Notes: a model not told the origin generated them from the sequence alone. DNA of 64,000 bases from Polyangiaceae bacterium (GCA_009781005.1 WQYX01000003.1:45044-109043); one strand, 5' to 3'; shown: positions 16,620-26,399, numbered from the stretch's first letter. Numbers and translations: made by a program.

Positions 16620-19600
16620 ATGGCTCTTTCGAAATTTGTCTTGTTCATGATCGTCGGCGGCGCACTCTTCTCTCTCAACTGCGGAGGCGGCGTACCGGAC
16701 GCCGATCCTGGCACGATTGATAACGGCTTCGAATCCGACGATCCCACGGGTTCCACAAGTACGAACTCAACCCTTGCGGACTCAGGCGGCTCCGGTGCGG
16801 ACGCGGCTCCCTCAACGAATGACAGCGCCGGTGGCTCGACCGATGCGACGCGCACCGTGGAGGAAGCCGACATCATCGAGCAAGATGGCAATCGCCTTTA
16901 CGCGCTATCTCGCTACGGCGGTCTTGCGGTGGTCGACATCACCGATCCCGATCACATGAAGGTGCTCGGCCGCAAGCGCACGGACGGCATGCCCTTCGAG
17001 ATGTACGTCCGCGATGGTCGCGCGTACGTCATGCTGAACGACTTTGGTCGGTATATCCAAAAGGAAGGCGATGCTTATGGTCAGTGGGTGCAGTCGAGCG
17101 AGATCGTCGCGCTCGATCTCGCAAACCCATCCACCATAAGCGAAGTCGCGCATTATGACGTGCCGGGCACGATTGCCGATTCGCGCCTCGTCGGCGATGC
17201 GCTTTATCTCGTTACATACGAAAACGGATATTGTTGGAATTGTAACACGCTGCCGTCCACCGTCGTCACGTCGTTCGGTGTTGCCGCGGGCGCGAATGTC
17301 ACGAAGGTCGACCAGCTCGTTTTCTCTTCGCCCAACCAAGGGTATTCGGCTTGGCAGCGCAGCGTCTCGGCGACGAACCAGCGCCTCTATATTGCCGGAC
17401 CGGAGTGGAATTGGACGTACGGCCAAACCAACGCGAGTTCGGTTGTCCAAGTTGTCGACATTCAAGATCCTGCTGGGCATATGAGCAAAGGCGCGGACGT
17501 GCCCGTTGCCGGTCAGATCAATAGCCGCTGGCAAATGGACGAATACAACGGTGTCCTTCGCGTTGTAAGCCAATTCGGAAATGGCTTCTGGTCCACGAAC
17601 GGCAGCATGAATCCGCTCGTGCAGACGTTCACCGTCGCGAGCTCCGACGTGATCACGCCGCTCGGGCAGACCGAGATCGTCCTGCCGAGTCCAGAATCGC
17701 TCCGCAGTGTTCGCTTCGATGGCACGCGCGGTTATGCCATCACTGCGCAACAGACCGATCCACTCTTCACGATCGATCTGTCCGATCCCGCGCGCCCGGT
17801 GCAGTCCGGTCAGGTCACCATGCCCGGATGGATTCTCTACATGGAGCCGCGCGGCGATCGTCTCGTCGGTTTCGGCTACGACAATACGGCGGCCTGGCAG
17901 GCAAACCTCGCCGTCTCCTTGTTCGACGTGTCGGATCTGGCGCATCCCGCGCTGCTCAAGAGTGTGTCGTTCGGCGCTGGTTGGGGAACCTTTGCCGAAG
18001 ATCAAGATCGCATCCAGAAGTCTGTGAGTGTGCTCGACGACCAAGGCCTCGTGCTCGTGCCCTTTGCAAGCTACGGCCGTTGGGACAACAACACGTGCAT
18101 GCCCGGGCAAAGCGGCATTCAGCTCATTGATTATTCGCGCGACACGCTCACGCTCCGCGGGCTCGCGCCGCAAGTCGGTCTTCCGCGGCGTGCCTTCCTC
18201 GCGAACAGTCGCCTGCTCGCCGTCTCCGATCGCAACGTCACGAGTTTCGATATCGGCTCGCGTGATGCGCCTCAAAAGACAGGCGAGATTGATATGTCCA
18301 ATCCGGCTTATCAGATGACGGAGGTCGGCAATCAGATCGCGAGCATCACGAACGATTGGTGGACAGGCGAAGTGATGCTGTCGCTCACGCCGAAGGCGAA
18401 CGCGGACGACGCCGACGTGTCAGGCAAGATCTCGCTCGCGTCGCTTGCGACGCCGAGCGCGGACACGTGCACGGGCACGGGTGGCTGGGCCTCATGGTAT
18501 AGCGCCCGGATCTTCGCGAACGGCAATATGGTCTACGTGAGCGTGCCGATCTACACGTACAGCGCGACGTCGTACGGCGGGAAGGTCGTGCTCGGCGCGG
18601 TCGACGTCTCCGATCCGCAGCATCCGGCTCTCGTTGGCAAGGCCGAGATGCCGCTCACCGAGCATCAACGCGACGACTACTACGGTTATTATTTCGGTAG
18701 CGGCTTTTGGGATGGCTACTGGTTTTACTCGTACTACGGCGGTCAGTATGGCGCGCTCGTTGGAGCCGGCGAAGGCATCGTGCAGCTCGGCTCGAAGATC
18801 GCCTACCTCGAGGTCGACGGCGAGCCAATCATGACCACGGCGGCGAACGGATATGCTTCGTACACCGTGAAACTTCATCGCAAGCTTCACGTCGCTGACT
18901 TCGTGAATCCTGCCTCGCCGGCGGTCTTCCCCGCGATCGATCTCGGCAATAGCCTCGGCGTCTCACCGCTCCATCTCGTCGATGGCGTCGTCATGACATC
19001 GCGGTGGATTCCGTCGAATAACCCGGGCAAAGTCCGCTTTTTCGCCGATCGCGTCGACATCTCCGGCGCCTCTCCTGTGCATCTTGCATCTATCAACACG
19101 CCCGGATCGATCGTCCTCGTCGATCCGCCGTCGCATCGTCTCGTGACGGCGGACTACACGGCCAAGCGAGCGAACGCGTACGATTGGGGATCTTGCCAGC
19201 AGGCGCTCGGCAGCCGTGCGTGGTTCGATTACGACACGAATGGCTGCGTGCTCATTAATCGGTCCTTCAAGCTTTCGGATCTGTCCGGCGTGAACGTGAG
19301 CTTGCGCCAAACATTCGAGCCACCGTCACAGAACATCGGGGGCGTGCGTGTGGCGGACGACCGCGTCTACGTTACGCGCTATGCGCGGTACGACTACACG
19401 TACGACTCCGCAAGTGGGTATTCCAGCAGGCTGGTCGAGGATGGCGGTCTCTGGGCCATCGGCGGTGTGCGCGAAGGAAAGCTATCGATCGTTAGCCAGA
19501 TGAACGGCGATGCGATCTGGCCGCTCGCTGCTCGAGGGACGAAGGTTGCGATCTACACAAATAGCGGCCTTGCCATCTACGACACGGCCTCGCCCGTGCC

Positions 19601-19718
19601 AACGCTGGTGACCCAGCAGACCCTTCGCGGTTGGGGATATACGTCCGATGTCTTGCTCGGCGACGACCGCGCGATCTGCTCGCTCGGCGATTGGGGGCTC
19701 GAAACCATCTTCTACTAA
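16620..19718 (+). CDS. Secreted beta-propeller domain protein (Beta_propel family), putative lipoprotein
   Basis: The protein has 1032 residues. The N-terminal hydrophobic segment ends LFSLNC with Gly after it, a non-canonical lipobox. A Ser/Thr/Asp-rich, probably disordered, linker runs to about residue 78. The hallmark VEEADIIEQDG near 80 opens a long series of propeller blades with repeated VVDITDPD, ALDLANPS, LFDVSDLAHP and AVDVSDPQHP motifs. Aromatic-rich patches occur around YYGYYFGSGFW. Such proteins sit on the cell surface or in the periplasm, and their function is not established. The stop codon is followed by gagcgctattg and then one end of repeat B. Confidence 0.85.
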   Translation: MALSKFVLFMIVGGALFSLNCGGGVPDADPGTIDNGFESDDPTGSTSTNSTLADSGGSGADAAPSTNDSAGGSTDATRTVEEADIIEQDGNRLYALSRYGGLAVVDITDPDHMKVLGRKRTDGMPFEMYVRDGRAYVMLNDFGRYIQKEGDAYGQWVQSSEIVALDLANPSTISEVAHYDVPGTIADSRLVGDALYLVTYENGYCWNCNTLPSTVVTSFGVAAGANVTKVDQLVFSSPNQGYSAWQRSVSATNQRLYIAGPEWNWTYGQTNASSVVQVVDIQDPAGHMSKGADVPVAGQINSRWQMDEYNGVLRVVSQFGNGFWSTNGSMNPLVQTFTVASSDVITPLGQTEIVLPSPESLRSVRFDGTRGYAITAQQTDPLFTIDLSDPARPVQSGQVTMPGWILYMEPRGDRLVGFGYDNTAAWQANLAVSLFDVSDLAHPALLKSVSFGAGWGTFAEDQDRIQKSVSVLDDQGLVLVPFASYGRWDNNTCMPGQSGIQLIDYSRDTLTLRGLAPQVGLPRRAFLANSRLLAVSDRNVTSFDIGSRDAPQKTGEIDMSNPAYQMTEVGNQIASITNDWWTGEVMLSLTPKANADDADVSGKISLASLATPSADTCTGTGGWASWYSARIFANGNMVYVSVPIYTYSATSYGGKVVLGAVDVSDPQHPALVGKAEMPLTEHQRDDYYGYYFGSGFWDGYWFYSYYGGQYGALVGAGEGIVQLGSKIAYLEVDGEPIMTTAANGYASYTVKLHRKLHVADFVNPASPAVFPAIDLGNSLGVSPLHLVDGVVMTSRWIPSNNPGKVRFFADRVDISGASPVHLASINTPGSIVLVDPPSHRLVTADYTAKRANAYDWGSCQQALGSRAWFDYDTNGCVLINRSFKLSDLSGVNVSLRQTFEPPSQNIGGVRVADDRVYVTRYARYDYTYDSASGYSSRLVEDGGLWAIGGVREGKLSIVSQMNGDAIWPLAARGTKVAIYTNSGLAIYDTASPVPTLVTQQTLRGWGYTSDVLLGDDRAICSLGDWGLETIFY

Positions 19719-19734
19719 GAGCGCTATTGAGAGC

Positions 19735-19755
19735 GTGTAGGGCAGCCGTCACCCC
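19735..19755. repeat. Family B fragment (one end), left of nadE
   Basis: agagcgtgtagggcagcc plus three bases matches the outer end of B4 read in reverse. Together with the fragment 21699-21747 it gives 18-bp perfect inverted repeats around nadE. Confidence 0.75.
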
Positions 19756-21653
19756 CACTCCGTGCGCTGCACCACCGGAAGTTGCAGCGCACGCTCCCGA
19801 TCCAAATCGAGGTTTCCCACATGCAAGCAAAGTGCAGTCTGCACCCACTTGTAGATGGATGCGGTGAACAAGCGCGCGAAGCGCGCTGCCCAACTCTCGA
19901 CCGTCTCGCGATCGTACTCCGGGAACATCGCGATGAGGACGTCGCGCACCTCACTCGGTGACATCTTCTCTCCGGCGTAAAGCGCAAAGCACGCGTCGAG
20001 CACCGGGAAAGGCATGAGATCCTTCTCGTCTTGTTGATTGTCGGCGAGCTCCGCGGAAGCGGGCTTTTCGAGCGTCAGGCGGATCCCTTCGAGCTTGGTC
20101 GCTTCGAACACGTAATCGAGCAAGTAGTTCACGACGGTCTTTGGCACGTTGGCGATCACGCTCAACGCGCCTTCCATGTCGCCGCCGATGGTCGTGTAGC
20201 CGACCGCCTTCTCGCTCATGTTGCTTGTCTGCAGGAAGAGTCCTTGCGCGCTGTTGGCCCACGTCCACATGCGCTCGGCGCGGACGCGGGCCTGGATGTT
20301 CTGGCGCGCCATGGCAGAAACCGTCTCTCCCGGTTGCATCATCTTTTCGATCTCGACGAGCTCGCTTTCGAACGCGTCGTCGATGGGCACGATCCCGAGG
20401 GGCGTGTCGAAATCCTTGGCGGCTTGCTCGGCCGCCGCGCGCGTTTCCTTTGACGTGTAACGCGACGGCATGAAGAACGCGCGCAAGATCTCACGAGCCT
20501 TTTCCTTCTCCTTGGCGGCGCCGAGACCGCCGTAGCGGCGGCCGATCCAACGCCTTGCAAGATACAAACAAAACAGGCTGTCCCGTCCGCCCGAGAGCGC
20601 AATGCCGATCGTCTTGAACACGCCGGTCTTTTCGAAATAGTCGCCGATGCCGAGCGCAAGGGCATCGAGGAGATCTTCGCAGAAGACTTCGCGTGCCGGA
20701 GGCGTGCGCGTCTCGCTCGGGAGGAGAAAGCTCCGATTCTTCGGCACCGGATAGGCGAGTGCATCTCGGCCCGCGGTCTTCGTCTCCGATCGCACGCGCG
20801 TGATCTTCGGGTGTGTCGACGCGAATGCTTCTTGGTCGGCCCGCCACGTGGAGTTCTCTCTGCGAAGCCGCCTCGTCCTATCGAGATCCACGGTCGTGGC
20901 GGCGAAGCCCTCGCGGAAGCGAGGTGCTTCGAGCAACATGCGTCCATTTTGCGCGACGAACCCGCCGCCGTCGAAGATGAGGCCGTCGTTCGAGCCGACG
21001 AGGTTCGCGTACGCGATGGTGACGAGGTTGTCGCCCGCGCGTGTCGCGATCATCTCGCGCCGCGTCTCGTTGACGCCGAGCCGAAACGGCGAAGCCGAGA
21101 TATTGAGCACGAGCTCCGCGCCCGCGTATGCGCGCCGGCGCATGGGTCCGTCCGGCGACCAGAGATCTTCGCAGACCTCGAGTGCCACCGTGCCGAAGTC
21201 GAAGTCGAAGATCAAATCCCCAAATGCAATTTCATGTATTTCGTCGAAGAGTCCCGCGGCGCCGCGCGCAAAGACGCGCGATTCATAAAAAACGTTGTAG
21301 GTGGGCAATTTTTCTTTCGGCACGATCCCAAGAATCTTGCCTGCGTGCACGAGCGCCGCCGCGTTGTAGAGATGGGCGCCCCGCGCAACGGTGAGGCCGA
21401 GGGCGATGGCGCAGCCGAGATCTTTCGTGGTGGATGCAAAACGTTCGAGCTCCTTCCACTGCGCCTCGACGAACGCCGCCCACTGGACGAGATCTTCGGG
21501 CGCATAACCGGCGATGAGTTGCTCGGGAAGAACTACGATGGTTGCCCCGTCGCTTGCTGCATGGCGTGCGGCGTCCATCGCGCGATCGACGTTCGAGCGC
21601 ACGGCTCCGACTGTGGTGTTCACGCTCGCCACGGCAATTCGAATCAGCCTCAT
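19749..21653 (-). CDS. nadE: Glutamine-dependent NAD+ synthetase
   Basis: The enzyme makes NAD+ from deamido-NAD+ and ATP, using glutamine as nitrogen donor. It has 634 residues from MRLIRIAVAS, the length of the two-domain form. The nitrilase-like glutaminase domain (about 1-280) shows its triad: Glu in VLPEQL, Lys in PKEKLPTYN and Cys in ALEVCEDLW. The synthetase domain has the P-loop ALSGGRDS and the KEKEKAREILRAFFMPSRY region. The frame is open 11 codons further upstream but family N-termini align with MRLIR. The gene lies between two ends of repeat family B, with the last codons overlapping the left fragment. nadD for the preceding step is also in this window (28774-29349). Confidence 0.95.
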   Translation of the reverse strand: MRLIRIAVASVNTTVGAVRSNVDRAMDAARHAASDGATIVVLPEQLIAGYAPEDLVQWAAFVEAQWKELERFASTTKDLGCAIALGLTVARGAHLYNAAALVHAGKILGIVPKEKLPTYNVFYESRVFARGAAGLFDEIHEIAFGDLIFDFDFGTVALEVCEDLWSPDGPMRRRAYAGAELVLNISASPFRLGVNETRREMIATRAGDNLVTIAYANLVGSNDGLIFDGGGFVAQNGRMLLEAPRFREGFAATTVDLDRTRRLRRENSTWRADQEAFASTHPKITRVRSETKTAGRDALAYPVPKNRSFLLPSETRTPPAREVFCEDLLDALALGIGDYFEKTGVFKTIGIALSGGRDSLFCLYLARRWIGRRYGGLGAAKEKEKAREILRAFFMPSRYTSKETRAAAEQAAKDFDTPLGIVPIDDAFESELVEIEKMMQPGETVSAMARQNIQARVRAERMWTWANSAQGLFLQTSNMSEKAVGYTTIGGDMEGALSVIANVPKTVVNYLLDYVFEATKLEGIRLTLEKPASAELADNQQDEKDLMPFPVLDACFALYAGEKMSPSEVRDVLIAMFPEYDRETVESWAARFARLFTASIYKWVQTALCLHVGNLDLDRERALQLPVVQRTEWG

Positions 21654-21698
21654 GGCGTGAGACCGTAAGCGCTTAGCCACTCCCACGACAAGATTGAC

Positions 21699-21747
21699 GC
21701 GCCCAACCGACGAATCGATTCGCGCAGCAGGCTGCCCTACACGCTCT
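21699..21747. repeat. Family B fragment (other end), right of nadE
   Basis: The 49 bp from gcgcccaaccgacgaatcga to acacgctct match the outer half of B1 and B4 in reverse orientation. The last base is also the first base of the stop triplet of the transglycosylase gene (tca on this strand), so that gene ends TGA|GAGCG. Confidence 0.85.
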
Positions 21748-22418
21748 CAGCGGACCGCGGGTGCCGTGGGATCCGGTGGCGCGAGGCTCGCGTCGACGAC
21801 GTCGGCGATGGTTCGATAACGTCGATAGAACTTCGTCACCCGGACAACGTAATCGCGCGTTTGTGCAAACGGCGGAATGCCGCCGTGATCGACCACGGCT
21901 TGCTCGCCAGCGTTGTAAGCCGCGATGGTGAGCTCGAGATCCCCGTTGAACATGTTCGCGAGCACGCGCAGATATCGCACGCCGCCAAAGATGTTCTCGC
22001 GAGGATCGTTGATGTCTCGAACCTGCATGCGCGCCGCGGTTTCCGGCATGAGCTGCATCAAGCCACGCGCACCGGCGTAGCTCACCGCGCGGGGGTCATA
22101 ATCACTTTCAACCTTGATGACCGCGCGCACGAGTTGCTCGGGGATCTGATAGAGCGTCGCGGCTTCACGAATATGCTCGTCATAGCGCGAGTACCGCAGC
22201 AGGTCCCGATCTTGCGGGGCAACTGGCGTGATTCCGGTGCGGACGCCTGCACTCGCTTTTGGCGTCTTCATGTAGAGCGTGGCGCCCCGCGCGCCGGTCC
22301 GCTTGTTCGTGAAATGAACGACACCCTCGGCATCCGTCCATTGGTAGATGTCCGCCCGACAGAGCGTTGAAGCCGACACGGCAATCAACGCAAACGTCGC
22401 AGCGAGCCACCGCTTCAT
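21747..22418 (-). CDS. Soluble lytic murein transglycosylase with DUF4124 domain
   Basis: The protein has 223 residues from MKRWLAATF. A signal peptide (1-20) is followed by a DUF4124-like segment YQWTDAEGVVHFTN and then a lysozyme-like SLT domain. The catalytic Glu is in IKVESDYDPRAVS (104); GARGLMQLMPETA and TIAAYNAGEQAV are further family motifs. It should cleave peptidoglycan glycan strands in the periplasm, leaving 1,6-anhydromuramic ends. It runs in the same direction as nadE and the CPBP protease gene. Confidence 0.92.
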   Translation of the reverse strand: MKRWLAATFALIAVSASTLCRADIYQWTDAEGVVHFTNKRTGARGATLYMKTPKASAGVRTGITPVAPQDRDLLRYSRYDEHIREAATLYQIPEQLVRAVIKVESDYDPRAVSYAGARGLMQLMPETAARMQVRDINDPRENIFGGVRYLRVLANMFNGDLELTIAAYNAGEQAVVDHGGIPPFAQTRDYVVRVTKFYRRYRTIADVVDASLAPPDPTAPAVR

Positions 22419-22463
22419 GAGAGCTGGATCCTGGCGCAACACGCGCACCAACGCAAGAGACTG

Positions 22464-22500
22464 CCCGATTTGGCGCGATCTCGTCGTTGGGGCCTGCGGT
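22464..22500 (+). repeat. Family A fragment A9
   Basis: About 35 bp from cgatttggcgcgatctcgtc to gcctgcggt match the left interior of A1 with two differences. The outer ccgctttc is missing. It abuts the stop codon of the CPBP protease gene and lies just upstream of the transglycosylase start. Confidence 0.75.
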
Positions 22501-23586
22501 CTAGATTTTTTGTCGGCGACGGCGTGCGCGGAGCGTGAGCACCACTGCGATCACGAGCAGGATTGCAAAGACGCTCCCCGCGACGATCTCGATTTGGCGG
22601 GCGAGTGCGTCTCGGAGTGCCGCTTGTTCCATGCATCCTACAGGTGTCTCCGGCGGCCAGAAGCCGAGCGGCGTGCAGTGCCGGCGGCGGAGCGACAGCC
22701 AATCCATCAAACCTGCGACGGTGATGTGGACGAGGAACCCCTGGTAGATGCTCCGCGTCTTCATGGCCAAGGAACCAAGGGCAACGCCGGCGATGATGGC
22801 GCCGCACGCCTCGAGGTATGGTTTGCCGAAGTGGATCATGCAGTAAGGCACGGCCATCGCGAAGATCGCGCCCGAACCGAAGCTCTTACGGAGTACGCCG
22901 AGCCAGAAACCCCGGAAGAACATTTCGAGCGCGAAGAATTGTGCAAAGTACATCGATTCCCACGCGAGGAAATCGAACCAGCTTCGTTGCGATGCTTTGT
23001 AAAATGGATAATAGGCGCCAAAATCGGGACTCTGTGCCACGACGAGCATGGCCGGCAGCACGATGGCGAGAAAGAGTATGTAGATCCACGCGTGATCGAA
23101 GAACCCGTGCACGCGAAGCCCGAGATCACGCAAACTGTCTTTGCGGAATGCAATCTTCCACACCAAAAAGGGCGCGACGTAACCCGAGATGCGCGTGCTT
23201 GCCCACCAGGCATAACCCCAGAGTTCGTCGTAGCGCGTGAGCGCGAGCCAGAGCCACGTGCGCGTCTCGGCGAGCCTCGTGAGCGTGGGTGCGATTGCCT
23301 GATCGAAATAGCTTCGCCCGCCGTAGTACTCCTGCATGGCCAGGATCACCGCGCACATCACGAGCGCGATGAAGGGACGGCGATCCACCTTCCCTCGAGC
23401 GAGAAGCTCGGCGCGCTGCTCGTGCGCGTCCTCGTCGAGCTCCCGCCACGTGCGGCGGAACATGAGCCAGAGAACCCACATGGCGAAGGCGATCGCCGGG
23501 ATCGGCAGGATTGGCTTCACCGTTTCGACGAAGCCTGCGACTCCGCTGAGTTCCTTGCCTTGGACGAGGATGGGTTTCAGGAGCAC
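22501..23586 (-). CDS. CPBP-family intramembrane metalloprotease
   Basis: The protein has about 361 residues from a GTG at 23586, just past the gltX stop. The start is uncertain because the frame extends upstream over gltX. Seven or so hydrophobic helices are visible. The CPBP (Abi/Rce1) signature is present as ALEMFFRGFW (ExxxR), MIHFGKPYLEA (His) and a late LVHITVAGLMD (His). Rce1-like enzymes cleave within membranes, and bacterial members have roles in peptide processing or immunity. The C-terminus is a membrane helix followed by a basic tail RARRRRQK. Confidence 0.85.
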   Translation of the reverse strand: MLLKPILVQGKELSGVAGFVETVKPILPIPAIAFAMWVLWLMFRRTWRELDEDAHEQRAELLARGKVDRRPFIALVMCAVILAMQEYYGGRSYFDQAIAPTLTRLAETRTWLWLALTRYDELWGYAWWASTRISGYVAPFLVWKIAFRKDSLRDLGLRVHGFFDHAWIYILFLAIVLPAMLVVAQSPDFGAYYPFYKASQRSWFDFLAWESMYFAQFFALEMFFRGFWLGVLRKSFGSGAIFAMAVPYCMIHFGKPYLEACGAIIAGVALGSLAMKTRSIYQGFLVHITVAGLMDWLSLRRRHCTPLGFWPPETPVGCMEQAALRDALARQIEIVAGSVFAILLVIAVVLTLRARRRRQKI

Positions 23587-23600
23587 GACTCGCGAAGCGG

Positions 23601-25070
23601 CTACACCGCGCTCTTTTCGGCGACGTTGGCGGCGCGCGCGAGCCTTGCGCAAGTCTCGTCGCGGCCCAGCACGCACATCACCTGGTAAAGACTCGGGCTC
23701 GCCGTGCGGCCGGTCAATGCCACGCGCACGGGTTGACCGATCGCTTTGATCTCGAGACCCGTGGAGGCGAGCCACGCGTGCATTTTCGACTCCACGGTCG
23801 CCTCGGTAAATTCGTCGAGGGTTGCGAGTGCGTCGCCGAGCTCACGGAGCCTTGGTGCTACTTCTTTCACGAGAAACTTCGCGACTGCCTTTTCATCCAT
23901 GAAGGGAGGGCTGCGGAAGAATGGGTCGAGCATGTTGGCGGCCTGCACGAAGGTCTGGGCGCGTTCTCGAATTGTGTAAAGTGCACGGAGAACGTCGGTG
24001 GTCGTCACGTGATCGAGTCCGCCGCGCGCATGCACGAAACGGAGCGCGCGATGGGCATACTCGGCGTCCGGCATCAGCGTCGATGATTTGAGATGCTCGT
24101 AGTTGATGGCGAGGAATTTTTTCGGGTCGAACTTGCCGTCCCCGCGTCCGCAGTGTGTCCAATCGAAGGCCGCGATGAGTTCTTCTTTGGAGAAGATCTC
24201 TTGATCGCCGAACGCCCAGCCGAAACGAGCCAGGTAATTGAGCACCGCGCCAGGCGCATATCCCTGTTCCTCGTACTCGCCCACGCTCACGGCACCGTGG
24301 CGCTTCGATAGCTTCTCCCCGCTCTGCGCAAGCATCATGGGAAGATGCGCAAACTCCGGAACGTTGGCGCCGAGTGCCTGGTAAAGGAGAATTTGCGGCG
24401 GCGTGTTGATCATGTGATCGCGCCCGCGTGCGACGAGCGAAATCTCCATTGTGATATCGTCGATAACTGCGCCAAAGTTGTAAAGTGGCACTCCGTCCGA
24501 ACGCAAGAGAACGAAGTCTTGCAGCTCGACGTTCGGTGTGACGACCTCGCCAAAGACCTTGTCGACGTAGGTGATCGAACCCGAACGTTCCACCTTGAAG
24601 CGGACCACGAAAGGCTCGTTCGGTTCGTCCGTGCGATGACGGCACGTGCCCGGATATTTGAATTGGGCCTTGGGATCTTTTTTCTTGAGCACATCGCGCT
24701 GTGCGTCGAGCTCTTCTTTCGTGCAGTAACAGCGATAGGCTTTCTTTTCTTGAATCAGACGCTCGGCGTATTGCTTATAAATGTCGAGCCGTTTCATCTG
24801 CGTGTACGGACCGTAGGCGCCCATTTCGGGGCCCGAGGCCCCGCCGGGATCCGGGCCCTCATCCCACGACAGTCCAAGCCATCTCAGCGAATCGAGGATG
24901 ATCTTCGTACTCGCAGCCGTCGAGCGCTCTTGATCGGTGTCTTCGATGCGCAGAACGAACGCACCTCCTGTCTTCTTTGCCCACAGCCAATTGAACAAGG
25001 CCGTGCGCACCCCGCCGATGTGGAGATAGCCCGTGGGAGAAGGAGCAAACCTGAGACGCGGTTTTGCCAT
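23601..25070 (-). CDS. gltX: Glutamyl-tRNA synthetase
   Basis: The enzyme charges tRNA-Glu. It has 489 residues from MAKPRLRFAPS, the usual length. The class I motif is YLHIGG (16-20 region) and the KMSKS-like motif reads GEKLSKRHG. RIEDTDQERS and the anticodon-binding helical C-terminus are present. The frame is open upstream of 25070 but only MAKPRLRF aligns with family starts. The CPBP gene follows closely downstream. A divergent gene begins 151 bp upstream. Confidence 0.96.
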   Translation of the reverse strand: MAKPRLRFAPSPTGYLHIGGVRTALFNWLWAKKTGGAFVLRIEDTDQERSTAASTKIILDSLRWLGLSWDEGPDPGGASGPEMGAYGPYTQMKRLDIYKQYAERLIQEKKAYRCYCTKEELDAQRDVLKKKDPKAQFKYPGTCRHRTDEPNEPFVVRFKVERSGSITYVDKVFGEVVTPNVELQDFVLLRSDGVPLYNFGAVIDDITMEISLVARGRDHMINTPPQILLYQALGANVPEFAHLPMMLAQSGEKLSKRHGAVSVGEYEEQGYAPGAVLNYLARFGWAFGDQEIFSKEELIAAFDWTHCGRGDGKFDPKKFLAINYEHLKSSTLMPDAEYAHRALRFVHARGGLDHVTTTDVLRALYTIRERAQTFVQAANMLDPFFRSPPFMDEKAVAKFLVKEVAPRLRELGDALATLDEFTEATVESKMHAWLASTGLEIKAIGQPVRVALTGRTASPSLYQVMCVLGRDETCARLARAANVAEKSAV

Positions 25071-25221
25071 GGCCTGCTGACGATTAGCAGGGAAGGGCGA
25101 ACGCGTCGCGGCTGTCGAATATGCTCTCGAAGGCTTGCAGGTGCGGCAGCGGTCTGGTACCGGGAGAACCCCAAAAACGCCGCGCGAGTCATCTCGTGCA
25201 CCATTCGTGAGGAAATGCATC

Positions 25222-25599
25222 ATGAAGAGCCCGCTCAAAACCGTGAAGGACAAATTCGGCGACAAGGCCAAGCTGGTGACCGAGGTCGAGAAGTTCGCAA
25301 AGAACGAAGATCTCTGGGTCTCGCGTCTCAACGAGGACAAGGGCCTCGCCCACGTCTCGAACGCGAAGCTCCTCAAGCTCCACGTGACGTTTACGGCCGT
25401 GCAAGAGAAGTTCGGCACGCGCGCAAAACTCATCGACGCGATTTGCGAAATCGAGAAGCGCGTGAAAGACGAAGGCTACAAAAAGCGCCTCGGCGCCTAC
25501 CCGGTGCCGCGTCTCTGGGATCTCTACAACTCGGTCAACAAGCGTGCCGCAGCTTCGAAGAAGGCTCCCGCCAAGAAACCGGTCACGAAGAAGACCTGA
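25222..25599 (+). CDS. Lysine-rich protein with a histone-H1-like tail, unknown function
   Basis: The frame encodes 125 residues from MKSPLKTVKDKFG. A ribosome binding site (gagga) lies about 8 bases upstream. The first 100 residues form a mostly helical basic domain (KLVTEVEKFAKNEDLW, KLIDAICEIEKRVKDEG). The last 20 residues are a Lys/Ala/Pro tail (KKAPAKKPVTKK) like the tails of histone H1 and some myxobacterial DNA-binding proteins. DNA or RNA binding is therefore plausible but unproven. Confidence 0.7.
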   Translation: MKSPLKTVKDKFGDKAKLVTEVEKFAKNEDLWVSRLNEDKGLAHVSNAKLLKLHVTFTAVQEKFGTRAKLIDAICEIEKRVKDEGYKKRLGAYPVPRLWDLYNSVNKRAAASKKAPAKKPVTKKT

Positions 25600-25632
25600 T
25601 CTTCGCCGCACGGAAAGGGCAATGGCGTGATG

Positions 25633-25706
25633 TTGTCGTACGTGCGCAGGCACCCGAGCGCCCAACCGACGAATCGATTTGCGCAGCAGGCTGGTAAACA
25701 CGCTCT
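25633..25706 (-). repeat. Family B partial copy B3
   Basis: The 74 bp ending aaacacgctct match the outer half of B1/B4 in reverse orientation, including the gacgaatcgatt segment. The other half is missing. It lies 33 bp after the lysine-rich protein gene and 70 bp before the arginine decarboxylase gene. Confidence 0.85.
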
Positions 25707-25775
25707 TGGGGGGCGGCGTTTTTTCCATCCCCATCCACACGCCCGCATGTAGTCTCGCGTTTCAGGAAAACTCGC

Positions 25776-26399
25776 ATGGCAAAGACGACGACTCCCAACA
25801 AAGACTTTTCGACCATCCGAATCGGTGACTCTGGCTATCCGGTTATGAGTGAGATGTTGGTGCCGAAGGCAGTCTTCTTCACCAATGGTGTTGGCGTTCA
25901 CAAAGACCGCCTCTCATCCTTCGAGCTTGCGTTGCGCAACGCCGGTATCGAGAAGGCGAACCTTGTCACGGTAAGCTCGATCTTCCCGCCGCACTGCCGG
26001 GAGATCAGCCGCAAGGAAGGGCAGAAGTACATCATGCCCGGGCAGATTGTTCATTGCGTCATGGCTCGCCAGGATACCAATGAACCGAACCGCCTCATTG
26101 CCGCGTCGATCGGTCTCGCGCGTCCGTCCGATCCAAACCAATACGGTTACCTCTCCGAGCACCACAGCTACGGCGAGACCGCAAAGAAGGCTGGCGAGTA
26201 CGCGGAGGATCTCGCGGCCACCATGCTCGCCACCACGCTCGGCATCGACTTCGATCCCGAGAAGGCATGGAATGAGCGTGAGCAGTCCTTCAAGATGGAA
26301 AAGAGCGTGCTCAAAACGCGCAACGTGGTGCAGAGCGCCGAAGGCCACGCCAAAGGCATGTGGTCAACGGTCGTCGCACTCGGTGTCTTCATTTTCTAA
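25776..26399 (+). CDS. Pyruvoyl-dependent arginine decarboxylase
   Basis: The enzyme converts arginine to agmatine, an entry to polyamine synthesis or acid resistance. It has 207 residues. The processing site is [10 protein letters not shown] (Ser67-Ser68): self-cleavage between the two serines would yield a beta chain and an alpha chain carrying the pyruvoyl group. [10 protein letters not shown] and ASIGLARP match the family core. A ribosome binding site aggaaa precedes the ATG. The stop TAA runs into a family A fragment. Agmatine-consuming genes are not in the window. Confidence 0.9.
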   Translation: MAKTTTPNKDFSTIRIGDSGYPVMSEMLVPKAVFFTNGVGVHKDRLSSFELALRNAGIEKANLVTVSSIFPPHCREISRKEGQKYIMPGQIVHCVMARQDTNEPNRLIAASIGLARPSDPNQYGYLSEHHSYGETAKKAGEYAEDLAATMLATTLGIDFDPEKAWNEREQSFKMEKSVLKTRNVVQSAEGHAKGMWSTVVALGVFIF

